64,000 bases of DNA from Gracilaria domingensis (GCA_022539475.1 VCMS01000099.1:62001-126000); one strand, 5' to 3'. Positions 42,353 through 53,020 are shown, numbered from the stretch's first letter. The notes: generated from the letters alone by a model not told the origin. Program-made: numbers and translations.

Positions 42353-45058
42353 ATGTTTCTGAAAGGCATTTCTGATATATGCGGAATTACCCATGGCACA
42401 ATAGCCGGTGTAGTGGCACAGACATTTCACTCCTTATCGGAAACGAGTCTTGAGACATATAAGTCCCGTCCTCACTCTCACATGCTCTTTAATGAAAAAG
42501 TGTGTTTGCTGTCAAGCGTTGAAAAGCTTTCATCTCAGGAAACTCTTCTTATGGTCCCTGTGCGCTGCATTCGCGGTGGTTTGCATATCTGTGGCTTTTG
42601 TGACACATCCTACCATGGTGGTTGCATTCACACGCGCCTACTTCAGAAATATTCATTTGAGAATGGTGAAGGCAACAGCAATGTTGGAGAAGCACCCGCC
42701 ACTGGTGATGAAGAAAATGACATTTTTGGATCCCCATTTGTTACAAAGTCAGTCTCTCATTTGCGTCTAGCACCAGCTAGTTGCTCTAGAGCTATTCAGA
42801 TGGATATCACCGCATGCAAGTATGCCTCTCTAGGGCAACCTTTTGTTGTGAGATCACCCACGCATTGTCCTAGCTGCCACTCTCCGCGAAATGAAGACTC
42901 AATGAAACTTTGGAAAGATGGAGTTTTAATGTGTACACGAGGACCATGTCCTCTTCATATTGAAGAATATTTATGTACCAATCTGGAATGCACGACTAAG
43001 ATAGTATCAGAAGGGCGAGAGCATTTTGTTTTATTGCTCAATTTGTGCACTGCAGCCACTCATGCTCTTCTACGAAGGGAACTAATCGGCGTAGTTCTTG
43101 GAAATGATACTCTGAATGGTCGTCTCAGGCATTTTCATTCCCAAGTTCAAGCAAACATTAATACTGGTTACTTTTCGTCGCGTAGCTCTGTTCCTTGCAG
43201 GTCAGTACGAATTTTGCAGGACATGTGTGTCTTAATGTTGAAGCTGACGACTTTAGATCTGGATAAAACATTGTTCAGTTGTGAAACTTGCGAATCTTCT
43301 ACGGCCCCCATTCCGGTTTTGTGTATAGATGGTATTCAGCTGGGTTATTTGAAGAACAAGCAAATGAAACTGAAGAACATTTCGCAAAAATGTGAACCGC
43401 TCCGTAGATCAATGGCGAGGTCAATGGAAAGCACTTATCGACCACTGACCGGACTTCTGAGAAAGGAAGCTGTATTCAAGATATTTCTCGCCGTTTTAAA
43501 AGGAAAGGATATCGCATGCACAAGACTTAACGTTCGTGAGTTTGTCATGTGTATTAGACTTATCAATGGAAATATATTGCCTCCAGAATTTTGCGCCGAT
43601 TCGATTTGTGGAAGCACGCCGAACAACATCTCCCATGACATTGGTGATGAATGCCATTTGTCGTCCTTGAGAAGACTTATCAACTCGCTTTCTGATGAAT
43701 CTGCTCTTCTATACCGCTTTATGAAACTACTGAACGAATTCATATCACAACTTTCTCAAGAAGCAATAGAAAGTTTTGAAAATCTTGGGCTTGGAGCGCA
43801 GCATAGCTCAATTAAGATACTTTTGGAGGCATCACTGGAAGATCTACGACACAGAAATGCAGTGGAGAAATCAGGTATTCCATGGGGACCTTGGGTTTCA
43901 CTAACTCCTGAACGAGAGAGAGACATAAAAAATGAACTGTTGAACATGTTCGTTATGTTTGCTCAAGGATCAGTCTGTCAATTTATTCGTCGTTCTGACT
44001 TAGAATCTGTCAAAAGATTGAGACAGATATGTCTCGAGCAAAATATTCAAAGGAGTGTCGATGTTATTCGTCATCCAGACACTCTTGCTCAAACCGGCGA
44101 AGAAACCAGCCTACTCTCAAGTTCGAGAATTGTACAAGCAGGTCTACTAAGCGTTTTACAAATTGATATCCATGGTTTTGGCCCTAGAGGAGCCGAAATG
44201 AGATTCGCCCTTGGCAAGATTCTTCTGAGCTGCTACAGATGTGTTTTCGAATTCTACCGATACTATGAGTTCTCTTTCCGAAGAAGTTCAGCATCTGAAT
44301 ATGCAAAGGAGTGGAAGAATACTAATAAAAGTCTTCTTATCGGGCTCATGAGATCCAAATATGCGGGAATAGAATTAAGGAACTGGTCTATTCTTGACGA
44401 AGCATACTGCACTGGCAGCTATTTCCCTGGACGTGAACAAGTTCGTCCCCTTCCATTCAACGAAGACGAGTTGTCCGAAAAAAGCTACGCACGTCTAGGA
44501 TTTTGCTCAAAAGACTACTTCCAAGCACAAAAAAGTTTCACACCTGGTGCAATGACGGTTTCTTGTGCGTGTTCAAGTCCCATCACATTTGGAACAAAAG
44601 TTCTTTATTGCAATGAAGGCCCTAAAGTTGTTTTAGATATGGTCATATCCAGGTTTGCCAAGCTTCCTAGGGTCTTGGTTTACGACTTTTCTTGTGAGTT
44701 GTACAACTCATGTGTTAATTCTTTATGGTGGGCATTAGAACAAACCATTATAGTGAGTGAAAAGTTTCATATTGTAAATCACAAGTATTGCTTTCCCGGA
44801 TATAATCCACGAGCTCATATTGAGTTGGATAACAAAAACACCGTTTCTCATGAGCAGAGAAACAGTGGAATCAAATTGTTAGCCCGTTCGTTGAGAAATG
44901 GTGATCATGAATATTACATTGCATTGTTAGCATACCAGGCGATGATTCAAAATATCAAAGCTAAAGCAAAGCTAACAGAAAAGTTCAAAAAAAGAAGTAA
45001 TTTGTTGTCCGAACATGACTTGGAATGGTGTTACTTTCACTGCCTGGAAATGGGGTAA
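42353..45058 (+). CDS. KDZ/Zisupton-like DDE transposase
   Basis: 901 residues from ATG 42353, uninterrupted. A Cys-rich N-terminal part (CGFC, a CPSC...CTRGPC pair at residues 172-199, and further CxxC at 310-313) suggests zinc modules, as found with this superfamily. The RNase-H-fold catalytic core is inferred from VLCIDGIQLGY (D326), VLVYDFSCELYNSC (D778, the KDZ 'YD.AC' type motif) and TVSHEQRNSGIK (E834, the Zisupton-type 'EQ.N' motif). A long helical insert separates the first two Asp residues. KDZ enzymes are known to move large cut-and-paste DNA transposons. The call rests on motif shape, so another DDE family is possible. Confidence 0.62.
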   Translation: MFLKGISDICGITHGTIAGVVAQTFHSLSETSLETYKSRPHSHMLFNEKVCLLSSVEKLSSQETLLMVPVRCIRGGLHICGFCDTSYHGGCIHTRLLQKYSFENGEGNSNVGEAPATGDEENDIFGSPFVTKSVSHLRLAPASCSRAIQMDITACKYASLGQPFVVRSPTHCPSCHSPRNEDSMKLWKDGVLMCTRGPCPLHIEEYLCTNLECTTKIVSEGREHFVLLLNLCTAATHALLRRELIGVVLGNDTLNGRLRHFHSQVQANINTGYFSSRSSVPCRSVRILQDMCVLMLKLTTLDLDKTLFSCETCESSTAPIPVLCIDGIQLGYLKNKQMKLKNISQKCEPLRRSMARSMESTYRPLTGLLRKEAVFKIFLAVLKGKDIACTRLNVREFVMCIRLINGNILPPEFCADSICGSTPNNISHDIGDECHLSSLRRLINSLSDESALLYRFMKLLNEFISQLSQEAIESFENLGLGAQHSSIKILLEASLEDLRHRNAVEKSGIPWGPWVSLTPERERDIKNELLNMFVMFAQGSVCQFIRRSDLESVKRLRQICLEQNIQRSVDVIRHPDTLAQTGEETSLLSSSRIVQAGLLSVLQIDIHGFGPRGAEMRFALGKILLSCYRCVFEFYRYYEFSFRRSSASEYAKEWKNTNKSLLIGLMRSKYAGIELRNWSILDEAYCTGSYFPGREQVRPLPFNEDELSEKSYARLGFCSKDYFQAQKSFTPGAMTVSCACSSPITFGTKVLYCNEGPKVVLDMVISRFAKLPRVLVYDFSCELYNSCVNSLWWALEQTIIVSEKFHIVNHKYCFPGYNPRAHIELDNKNTVSHEQRNSGIKLLARSLRNGDHEYYIALLAYQAMIQNIKAKAKLTEKFKKRSNLLSEHDLEWCYFHCLEMG

Positions 45059-45690
45059 AGAATAATTGTGAGAAACATGGAATGTTTTTGTAGAACACAC
45101 TTCCCTGGGAAATGGTTTGGGAGTTTTAAGTAACTGCTTTAAGGCGTAAAACAAAGATTTTCTATATGCAATGCATTATATTGTTAATTAACACGACTGA
45201 AATGTAAAAACTGTATGCGTTGTTGCACAAAATGTAGGAAAGCATCTCTGTTGTGAAGTAAAACCTCAAGCTACCTTCGTTAAATTTCTTGTTGAACGTA
45301 AAGCACATATTTTTCAACCATTAATGCGGCTTCTGATTGTTTAAGCAACATGTAAAATTTCTCCATGAACCAAGGGCTTTGTCAAGTCCATTAGAAAACC
45401 ACTATAGGGAAGGGTTCCGAATTATATGATAGTGCAGGACATATATGTCCTGCGACATGTCCTGGACATTGAGTGGTACAGGACATCTATTTCGTAAGAA
45501 ATGTTTTTAGAATACCTGAGAGAAACGTACACATAGCATACGCCACCCCGCTTACGCTTCGCTCTGGTTCACTACACTTGCAGTACAGTACCCTCGTACG
45601 TTTGATACTGCACTCGTCTTGGCGAAAAAAAATGGTAAAATGTTCCACAACCTCCGATATTGCTCTTTTAACACTTTCTTTTTGCTCGCC
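45059..45690. other. Right noncoding part of the transposon
   Basis: AT-rich. It contains the 18-bp palindrome CAGGACATATATGTCCTG at 45435-45452, followed by related half-sites (GACATGTCC, GGACAT, AGGACATCT) within 50 bp. This cluster may mark the functional right end of the element. Confidence 0.5.
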
Positions 45691-45693
45691 ACC

Positions 45694-45883
45694 CGTCCTG
45701 CAGCCTCACACGGTGTGAGGCTTCAGGACGGCTGGCCAGTCAAACCTGGCCACTGCTGCGTCTGTCCGGGCCTCTGCCGGACAGAGCGCTGGCTGCCCTG
45801 CACCGCAGCGGAATTCCAAATATCTTACCGCCATCTTCCGATGGGGGCAGGCACCCTGGCAGCCAGGTAACAGTTGCCCCCAT
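45694..45883. repeat. Cluster of four to five consecutive hairpins
   Basis: Within 190 bp: an 18-bp inverted pair with 17 matches (45694-45711 / 45713-45730, 1-nt loop); TGGCCAG/CTGGCCA (45733-45752); TCTGTCCGG/CCGGACAGA (45761-45785); a weak CGCTG/CAGCG (45787-45810); and ATGGGGGCA/TGCCCCCAT (45841-45883), which encloses a second stem, CCTGG/CCAGG. GC-rich in otherwise AT-rich DNA. It could be a structured noncoding RNA, a foldback element or a transposon end. Confidence 0.75.
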
Positions 45884-46375
45884 CACCTTTTCTGATTTCT
45901 CCCTCAAACCCCTTTCATTCCCTCTTCCCCATCTCATCTCTGTGGGAACAATAATTCGTGTTAGGTATCTTGCTGCTTTGGCCAAGACTCTTTGCGATGA
46001 AAGGTCTGACATGCTTCTTTAGTTTAATGTATTCATAAGATTTCTTCTTAGTGTTAGGTATTTGATTTTAACTTCTCTAAAAGGTACTACCCATGAATCG
46101 TGGGCCATGATGTGATGTTTCATGAAGAACTGCTGGACTTTACCGAGAGCACTAGTCAGGAGTAATACCAATATTGGTATTGCAATACTGCAACTCTTCC
46201 TTTTCTGTCCCGTAATCACTATGGTACACGATAATTGAAACATGACCTAGATGCAATCATTCTGATTCATTTATGCTACAAAAAATCAATCAGGCATGCT
46301 CTGTTATGAGAATCCACTTGTATCAGAACACGAAGTATTTAGACCAATCCAGCTAATCTATTTCTACAAAGTCAA
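45884..46375. other. Intergenic, nothing supported
   Basis: About 490 bp of AT-rich DNA. No motifs or frames of note. Confidence 0.5.
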
Positions 46376-48190
46376 TTACGTTCTTTCGTCTTCGCTATGG
46401 ATATTTTCGTGTGGAGATAGGTAGAGCATTGAACTCGTTGTCGACATCGATGACAAAATTGGGGTCATTGAGGTTCTCTGTGTCAACGATGTTGTCGGAC
46501 TCGTCCTCATCGCGTCCTCGAGGATTACCCTATTGATTGCTGACACCATGCAGAAAGACGGGAAGAAGAGCGATAGATACTGCCGAAGAAGGTGATCATC
46601 TTCCGTATTTGGGTTATGATAAACGATAAGCATTCGTGACAGAAGTTTTGCAGTAGGTGAAATCCTTCTCAGGAATAATAAGCGAGATACGCCTTGGACA
46701 GCAATGGTCCTAATCTTTTCATCCGCGCTGGTAAGACCTTCCGATAATGTATTAATTGCATCATCAACCAGCGATGACATAGCTCCTGCTCTACGCTCTA
46801 TATGTAGATTGACTCTCGGTCTCATTTGCAAGATCGAATATCCTAAGAAAGTCAACCAGGGCTTGCATCGCAAACTCCTGTATCATTGGCGAATCGTTCC
46901 TGCAAGCTTGAATGAAAATAGGTATCTTTGAACGAGCCTCATCTCCAGATTGGTCGAGCAAACAGTAGAGAGCGACACATTCAAACGCTGCCTTTCTCTT
47001 GTGCTCATCTTCGCTCATAATTTGAGGAAGCGCCGCAGTTTGTAATATGCTGAGACATAATACGGTCGATGGGGCAGAATTTGTTTTTTGTTGTGGTGCG
47101 ATTCGAAGCAATTCTCGTCATATATTGAGAGCCCTAATGTGTCTCCAGTCTTCAATGTTGCTCTGGGCAACATCGTTCTCGCCCTCAGGTTCTGATTGTA
47201 AGAGAATGTCATTTCGAAGAATTTCAAGTACAATGCGCAACGTATCATTCACATCTGATAACAGTCTTCTGAGAGCTCGGACCGCGCTCGGGATGACCTC
47301 TTCGTCGGATTGTTTGTTTTGAAGAAAGGCAGAACGGAGTACTTTTTCCAAGTTCACGCGCCCAACCTCGTCTGACATGTCGACAGCACGACAAAGGTCA
47401 AGTAAATGATGGATTGCAAACTTATCAACGGCATAGTAATGAAGCACATGAGAGAAAATTGTTGTTGTGGGCAAAAATTTCTGCACCGAAGATTGGGCGT
47501 TTTGAGTATGAGACATTGCTCGAAGGACCAATACATCAGAACCAGACATGTCATTGACATCAAGTTGAATAGCTTCAACCAAAGATTGACATCTTTCTGA
47601 AACGAACACAACTCTTGAAGCATGGAGAACGTCTTCTTCGAACTCATGGGCGCCCCACAAGTCAATGAGCTCAAAAATGTTTCCTTGACATGCTCCATCG
47701 AGCCAGCCTTGTAGGAGCAAATTGCGTTCGCAAGCTTCTCTTACGGATTCCGACCTCTCAGTAAGACCTTTCTTTAACACTTTCACTCTGTCCGATATCG
47801 TTAGGCTATTCGGGTGAAGCTTACGGGAAAGGATCTCGTAAACACTGGCTCAAAAATCGTCATTAACATCTCGGGTTCTTGCCACCACAAAAGGAATTGT
47901 ATGTTCAGTGAGGGCGATAGCATTCAGTGCAGCTTTGCGCACGGCAGTACTACTGTCCAAGGACAACATGTGAATGAGCCTTGCACAAAAAATTTCATCA
48001 TCTGGATCTCTAGAAGTTTGAATCCTACACAATGCACCCGCAGCGGCTACCCTAACCATTGGAAGTCTGTCATTAGAGCGGTTGACGAGAGAGCTATACA
48101 ACATATCCTAAATATCATCAGATATATCGGTATCTTCCAGGAGCCCATGCACACATTACATACATATGAGAGTTTAGAGCCCAATGTAAT
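46376..48190 (-). pseudogene. NCAPG: Condensin subunit CAP-G (NCAPG) remnant
   Basis: A HEAT-repeat protein frame recognisable as condensin complex subunit 3: VNRSNDRLPMVRVAAAGALCR, STAVRKAALNAIAL, VVARTRDVNDD, VKVLKKGLTERSESVREAC with LLQGWL, and later RISPTAKLLSRMLIVYHNPNTE with LRQYLSLFFPSF. These blocks follow one another in the order of the intact family. The frame is broken by stops near 48105-48107 (TAG), 47850 (TGA) and 47118 (TGA), further stops upstream, and a frame change near 46800. Only about 600 of the family's ~1000 residues remain, and neither end is present. CAP-G is essential for chromosome condensation, so an intact copy should exist elsewhere. Confidence 0.8.
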
Positions 48191-48492
48191 CTACTCTTCT
48201 GAGAAACGTCTGTCGGAATGTATAGGGAAGCTAAAGGAGGTCAGGCTCGAGGTGCAGCGCGACTTGATCCAAGCCATAGGTGCCATTCTACGAGCAAAGC
48301 GAGAAATTGCTAACAACGATTTTGAAGAGTGCTTAACGAATATGTTGCGTCCATATCAATGTCTAGAAGACGAAGTGAGGTCCGCCGTAAGCGTAGGAAG
48401 TACTATACCAAGGGTATCTGTCACCTAGATTTTACTGCAGATACTTTGTTTCACATCTGACCTCCTAGGGGTTGATTCATCCATGCTAAAAC

Positions 48493-48795
48493 ATGAAGCG
48501 ACCAGGTGACGTGTCCTTCGACACAAGTTCATCAACAGGTCTAGGAAACGGGAGTTCGGTAAACACGAACACAAAAGCTATGTTCAAAAGGACCATACCA
48601 ACTGATATAAACCCCAAAGAACTTTTGCTCAATATCGATCCTACTCTCGCAGAACGCCTTAAACAAAACAAAGTGCTACCAACTACGAAATATCTCAGCT
48701 CGAGGAGAGCTGCTGGAACTAGAGTGATGTATGCACGAACTAATAACGCTACATCGGATAAAAAGTTGGCGGCGGCACTAACGAACCAGTTGTAG
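48493..48795 (+). CDS. Small open frame, unknown
   Basis: 100 residues from an ATG, Asn/Thr/Ser-rich with a basic C-terminal half (LSSRRAAGTRVMYARTNN). Not recognised. It sits between two gene remnants and overlaps the end of the ELMO remnant by ~47 bp on the other strand, so it may be a shadow. Confidence 0.3.
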   Translation: MKRPGDVSFDTSSSTGLGNGSSVNTNTKAMFKRTIPTDINPKELLLNIDPTLAERLKQNKVLPTTKYLSSRRAAGTRVMYARTNNATSDKKLAAALTNQL

Positions 48796-49660
48796 TTATC
48801 TCCTGATCAATGTCGCCAAGAACTTGTTTCAGCAGCGGAGGAAAAGCAAGAACGTTGTCGGGGTTGGCAGCAAGCCACGCTTGGTGCAAGATTTCAAACA
48901 TGTCACAGTACAATTCATGAAACACGACAAGGCTTTGTGGCAGCGATTTTCCGTACAAGCTGTGATCGATCTTCCTCGCCTCCAGGATCTTCAGCGCCTC
49001 CATGGTAAGATTGATGCCGACGTAGGCCCACGGATATCGCTGCGTCTCCTGCGCCGGTTGCACTATCATTCGCCGCGCCAGCGCTTGGCGCTTGTCGGAA
49101 ATGTACAGTACTTGATGTAAGGCCAGAATGCCGCCGCCTCGAAAGTCGCTGGCGGGATCGGCCTGCTGAAATCCGATTCAACCCCAGTCCTTCGAATAGC
49201 GGCCGCCTTCCCTGGTGACGTGCGGCAGCAGGGACTGCCACAATGTCTCCAACATTTGCTCGTGCAGCTCATTGTCGGTGTCAAAGCGCTGCGAGCACAT
49301 GGAACGAACGGTATGGATGAGAAGGTTGACGGACCTGATATCATTGACACAGGCGTGCAGATTGGCGGCAAACTGGGACTAGAGGTTGATATTGTTCTGC
49401 TCGCAGATGGAAGACACGAGCGGTTGCACGTCAAAGTCTGGGCGGCGCAGCGTGGTGCACAGGGACGCAAGCTGCCTTTCCGTCATCTGCAACCCCCGAT
49501 TCCAGAATCTTGGTTCAAAGACGAGTTGCTGTGTTGCAGTCGAATACCTCCCATGAAATCTCGTTATGCAAATGGGTTTGCAATGCACCACGCGTATACC
49601 GGGACAAGTGAAAGTCTCTGCCATGCAGAACGCAGCAGCCAACGACGATAGATGTATAAA
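48749..49660 (-). pseudogene. ELMO-domain (ELMOD/CED-12 type) gene remnant
   Basis: The reading frame gives the core ELMO signature KDWG...GFQQADPASDFRGGG, then LYISDKRQAL, YPWAYVGINLTMEAL and a C-terminal helical part ending near LLKQVLGDIDQEI. ELMO-domain proteins act as GTPase-activating proteins for ARF-family GTPases or with Rac exchange factors. The frame has at least two internal stops in otherwise continuous homology: a TGA between DWG and GFQ (near 49173) and a TAG after NNINL (near 49379). The N-terminal part is unclear and may be shifted. I call it a host pseudogene. Confidence 0.72.
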
Positions 49661-50185
49661 GTGAAATGGCGATTATCTGCGTGAATAAAAGGATGTACTC
49701 TGCGAGCACCATGTCTGCAAGAGGAGGAGAATTCTCTGTCTGGACTAGCCTGGACCACAATACTGTCTTTCATTGTCATAGTCGGCAATCAGTGTGCCAC
49801 GACAATCGTAGACCGGTTCCTGCATACTCGCCGTAATTGCCTTTGTATCTCACGTTCCGTTCTCGTATCCTATGAAAAGTTAGTATCGAAGAGTGGTTGG
49901 ATTGAGATAAGTTCCAACTACCTAATTCTGAATACGCTTCACCGGGCAGTACGATCGCCGGAGAATTCAAAATGCAGCGCGCATAGCCTACTTGCTGACT
50001 CTTCACCGGACAACCATACTTTGCTAGGTATTTAAATATAAATTCAAAAAATGTGAAAGTTGCTGTTCTCTCTCGTATGTTCCAACAGTTAAGCTTCCAC
50101 CATCGAGATACATTGAGCTCATCTACATCTGTATTACCCAGGTGTTGTGGTATCTTATCCTATCGTCTTTACCAACGCAAAGTAG
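49661..50185. other. Intergenic/decayed, nothing supported
   Basis: About 520 bp. The left end may still hold eroded ELMO-gene N-terminal sequence; several short frames there suggest it, without a clear motif. Confidence 0.35.
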
Positions 50186-51343
50186 TTACATCATGGGTCT
50201 TCGTCATCCTATGGCATCGCAAAGCGCATAGTGGAAACAGTTCGAAACCACGCATCTCAAATTGTCCCAATACGATTCATCCATCATGTCCCTGACTTCG
50301 CCAAATTGATACGCCCCGTTAACATGTTTGAGGCTCTTTCACTGAACAGGAAAATGCTGGAAGAAAATTATCGTCGTGACTAGCCCATTATTATTACCGA
50401 ACCAGTATTTAAAATGGATGAGATTCAAATATACTTTAACTGTTACGGAATTGCAGGTAATCATCGAATGTTGGCAGCAAGAAATGCACTAACTCACCTG
50501 GTGTATGCGCATGTTGTCTCAAAAGAACAGATTTGGGAGCTTTACGAAGCCACAAAGGCACTGCATAAGATTCAAAAACGTTCTCTGACCAAAACAAAGG
50601 TGGTTGAATTGCTTTTTCGAGCGATCCATTTTTTGGTCATTGTGTGTAATACTTGTGGTCCGTCGTCATCACCGTACTCTCCTCTCCATCAAGCAGTTGC
50701 ATTACGTACGATGGTGTATAACGATCCTGAAATTCCGAAACCAAGGTCAGAAGAGAAGAAAGTGTATGGTGGATATCATTTCCTGCAAACCAGATTCCGT
50801 GGTGCATTTGAAAATGGCTTCTAAGAGGCTCACAGTTGGAATCACTTCCTTTATAACTTTTCACTTAGTTCCCGACATATTAATCGGCAACTGCTAGGTT
50901 GCATGCGTCTCATCGAGACACATCTGTCCCAACCAATTCCCTTTCTTGGAAGCAACAAGTCTGTGTTGGACATATTAGTCTTGTGGGAAAATTTCAGTCT
51001 CATGCCTCCATTTAAAGACACTCATATTGGATACGCAAGAGAATTGACCACGAAGCAATTAATAGAGTTGATAACGGCAAGTGGTGAGGGGCTAAGGTTT
51101 CGAAACGGTCTGACTGCAAAAAATGGGGCTCTAAAGTTTGCGCCGCTTTGCTCACCGTTTATAAAGGCTGGGAAGTCTGGTTGTTTGGCAAAACGGATTG
51201 AGACCTTGACCATTGCATCTAAAAGAAGAGGGAGAAGTAAGCAAGGTGGGAACAAATCGGGGAAGCGGAAGGAAGTGCCGGATGCAGTACGTCTGTGTTC
51301 TGCAAAGTGGAATATAGTCTGTTCGCTTTGGAAACTAAGCTAG
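50186..51343 (+). pseudogene. Unknown protein gene, one frame interrupted by TAG and TAA
   Basis: Three adjoining open stretches in a single frame (50186-50380, 50384-50821, 50825-51343) are separated only by a TAG and a TAA, ~385 codons. Composition is coding-like throughout: helix-rich with conserved-looking aromatic segments such as IYFNCYGIAGNHRML and SWNHFLYNFSL, and a basic tail (SKRRGRSKQGGNKSGKRK). Not recognised. The lack of any frame shift, with two stops that could each be CAG/CAA with C changed to T, suggests a fairly recent loss. Confidence 0.5.
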
Positions 51344-51756
51344 TTTTGGGGCTATTTGGGGCGCGCGAGGGGGTAGCAGAGGCTGGCACTCAAAAAATTA
51401 AGAAATTTTGGAATATTAAATTCCATCTCGCGCAGTTTAGTTCTTGGGTCCCCTAGTTTTTGTAGAGGTTCTACTTCGCCGCACCACCCCATTCACTCTT
51501 TTCCGCGACCCTCTCTCAAAACTGCAGTCGTGCTAGTTTGCCTTTCCATTTTCTCCCATGTTGCAATGCCAATCGCAACTCATCCCACCTCAATCATCCC
51601 ATCACTTCTTCCCAGTCCACACCACCCCCGCTATTTACCCATTTCTCGCCCATCACGCGTTCGCATCCTCCCTCTCCGTCTCCGCAAACGTCATTTTGTA
51701 GAAGTCAGGTGGACAACCCTCCCCCTTCTCGTATACCCGCCTCGCCCAAAACGGCT
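51344..51756. other. Intergenic, C-rich
   Basis: About 400 bp. From 51.5 kb the plus strand is strongly C-rich, which keeps all its frames open by chance. No gene supported. Confidence 0.45.
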
Positions 51757-52685
51757 TCACATCCCTCCCATCCTTCTCTCCTCCTGTCCCCTCAGAATCC
51801 CCTTCGCAGTCCGCGCTACCTCCGCCGCACTCCTAAACCCAGTCACCACCGGAGCTCCGACTCCCTCCCGCGGCACCTCCTCCACCACCTTCTTCATCTC
51901 CTTACGCCTCTTCTTCAGACGGCTCTTCCCATCCCCAACCCCACCACCCTTTGTCTTCGATGTCACAGGAGACCCCTTCTGCACCGCCACCCTTCCCACA
52001 CTTCCCTTCTCCGTCTTTCCCTCCACACCTCCTTTCACCGTCTCCTCTTCCACCAATCTTTGCCTCTTGCCCAGCTCCTTCACCTCCTTCTCCAGCACGT
52101 CCAACCTCTCGTTCAGAACCCTATTCTCCTCCCGCAACTCTCCAAAGTCCGTTCCCGCACACTCCACTATCCCATACACATGATTTCTCATCTCCACTCC
52201 CAATACCGACAACGAATTCCGCAGGCTCGAAATCGCCTCAACCGAAACACCACTACCACCCCCACTCAGCACCACACCGCCCATTTCCGTTACAATCTCC
52301 ACAATTCCATCGTCCAGTTGCTCCTTCATCACCAACCCCAACATCCCCACTCTCGCCTTCATCTCCCCCACAAACCGCATCTCCCTGTCACCCTCTCCGC
52401 CCCCACTCTCTATCTGGTCTCCAACCTCTAACTGACTCAGATGCACCGCACCCCTCTCTCCATTGCGACCCCCTCCACCTCCAATTCTACACCCTTCTCC
52501 ACCTCATCACCATCCCCTCTCCTCGCCTCACACTTCTTTCCTTCATCAGCCACTTCGTTCTTCTGCGACATCCGACCAGCCACCGTAATCACCTCCTCTT
52601 TCCGCTTTGGTGACGGCGTCTGCGGTACCTCTTCCCGCTCCAACAGCGCCAACAGCTCCTCATCCTTCACGTATCCGTTCGACAT
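51757..52685 (-). pseudogene. Coiled-coil protein gene with a frame change, unknown
   Basis: From ATG 52685 a frame begins MSNGYVKDEELLALLEREE and is Lys/Glu/Arg-rich. It ends at 52437, while a second frame open across 52446-51757 continues with a Gly/Glu-rich part, a clear heptad stretch (FGELREENRVLNERLDVLEKEVKEL region) and a basic KSRLKKRRKEMKK segment. The two parts are one base out of phase near 52440-52470. A decayed gene or a very small intron would explain it. Probably a nuclear or cytoskeletal coiled-coil protein; function unknown. Confidence 0.4.
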
Positions 52686-53020
52686 CTTCAGAAGAACAAG
52701 TAGTAGTTGGATCGAAGTTTCCGCTGCGATACAGTGCAATCGAGCTAAACTGTGCTGTCCACCCCCACTGTCCAACCACACAGGCTATATGCAGCACCAT
52801 GATTGTCACTGTTTCCCTCATCCATTTCCCGCCAAAACATCTACTGTACACCTTCGCACCTTCCACTATTTGAGCGCCACCTCTCTGTCTCCTCTTTCGC
52901 GCTCACATAATCCCCACCCACCTCGCCTCGACCGGCGATATTTTTCTCTTCCACCATAACCCCACTCGATGGTTATAGCAAACCAGGAAGATATTGCCAG
53001 GGGAGGCAAGCTAGGGACTA

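Larger units (their letters stand above)
35592..45460. mobile_element. KDZ/Zisupton-type DNA transposon with PIF1-like helicase (ends approximate)
   Basis: An AT-richer ~9.9-kb block bounded on the left by the LTR insertion site. It contains a left noncoding region with repeated GCGGCC/CCAAT modules, a plus-strand unknown gene (37.4-39.1 kb), a minus-strand PIF1-family helicase (39.5-41.0 kb), and a plus-strand KDZ-like transposase (42.4-45.1 kb, with an N-terminal part further upstream). The palindrome GACATATATGTC occurs four times exactly, plus near-copies, only here. I could not find terminal inverted repeats or a target duplication, so the limits are inferred from gene content and composition. 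The copy is decayed apart from the main transposase frame. Confidence 0.55.

Noticed and set aside
47814-48428. 204-codon plus-strand frame over the condensin remnant
   Set aside because: The opposite strand has clear CAP-G homology; this frame has no motif and is probably a shadow.
37416-51343. Alternative genetic code with TAA/TAG as Gln
   Set aside because: Intact host genes in the same window end at TAG (RAD51D-like) and TAA (SEC23, phosphoglucomutase), so the standard code applies; decay explains the in-frame stops better.
51530-52613. Long plus-strand frames rich in Pro, Ser and His
   Set aside because: They overlap in all three frames because the strand is C-rich and stop-poor; the minus-strand coiled-coil frame explains the composition.
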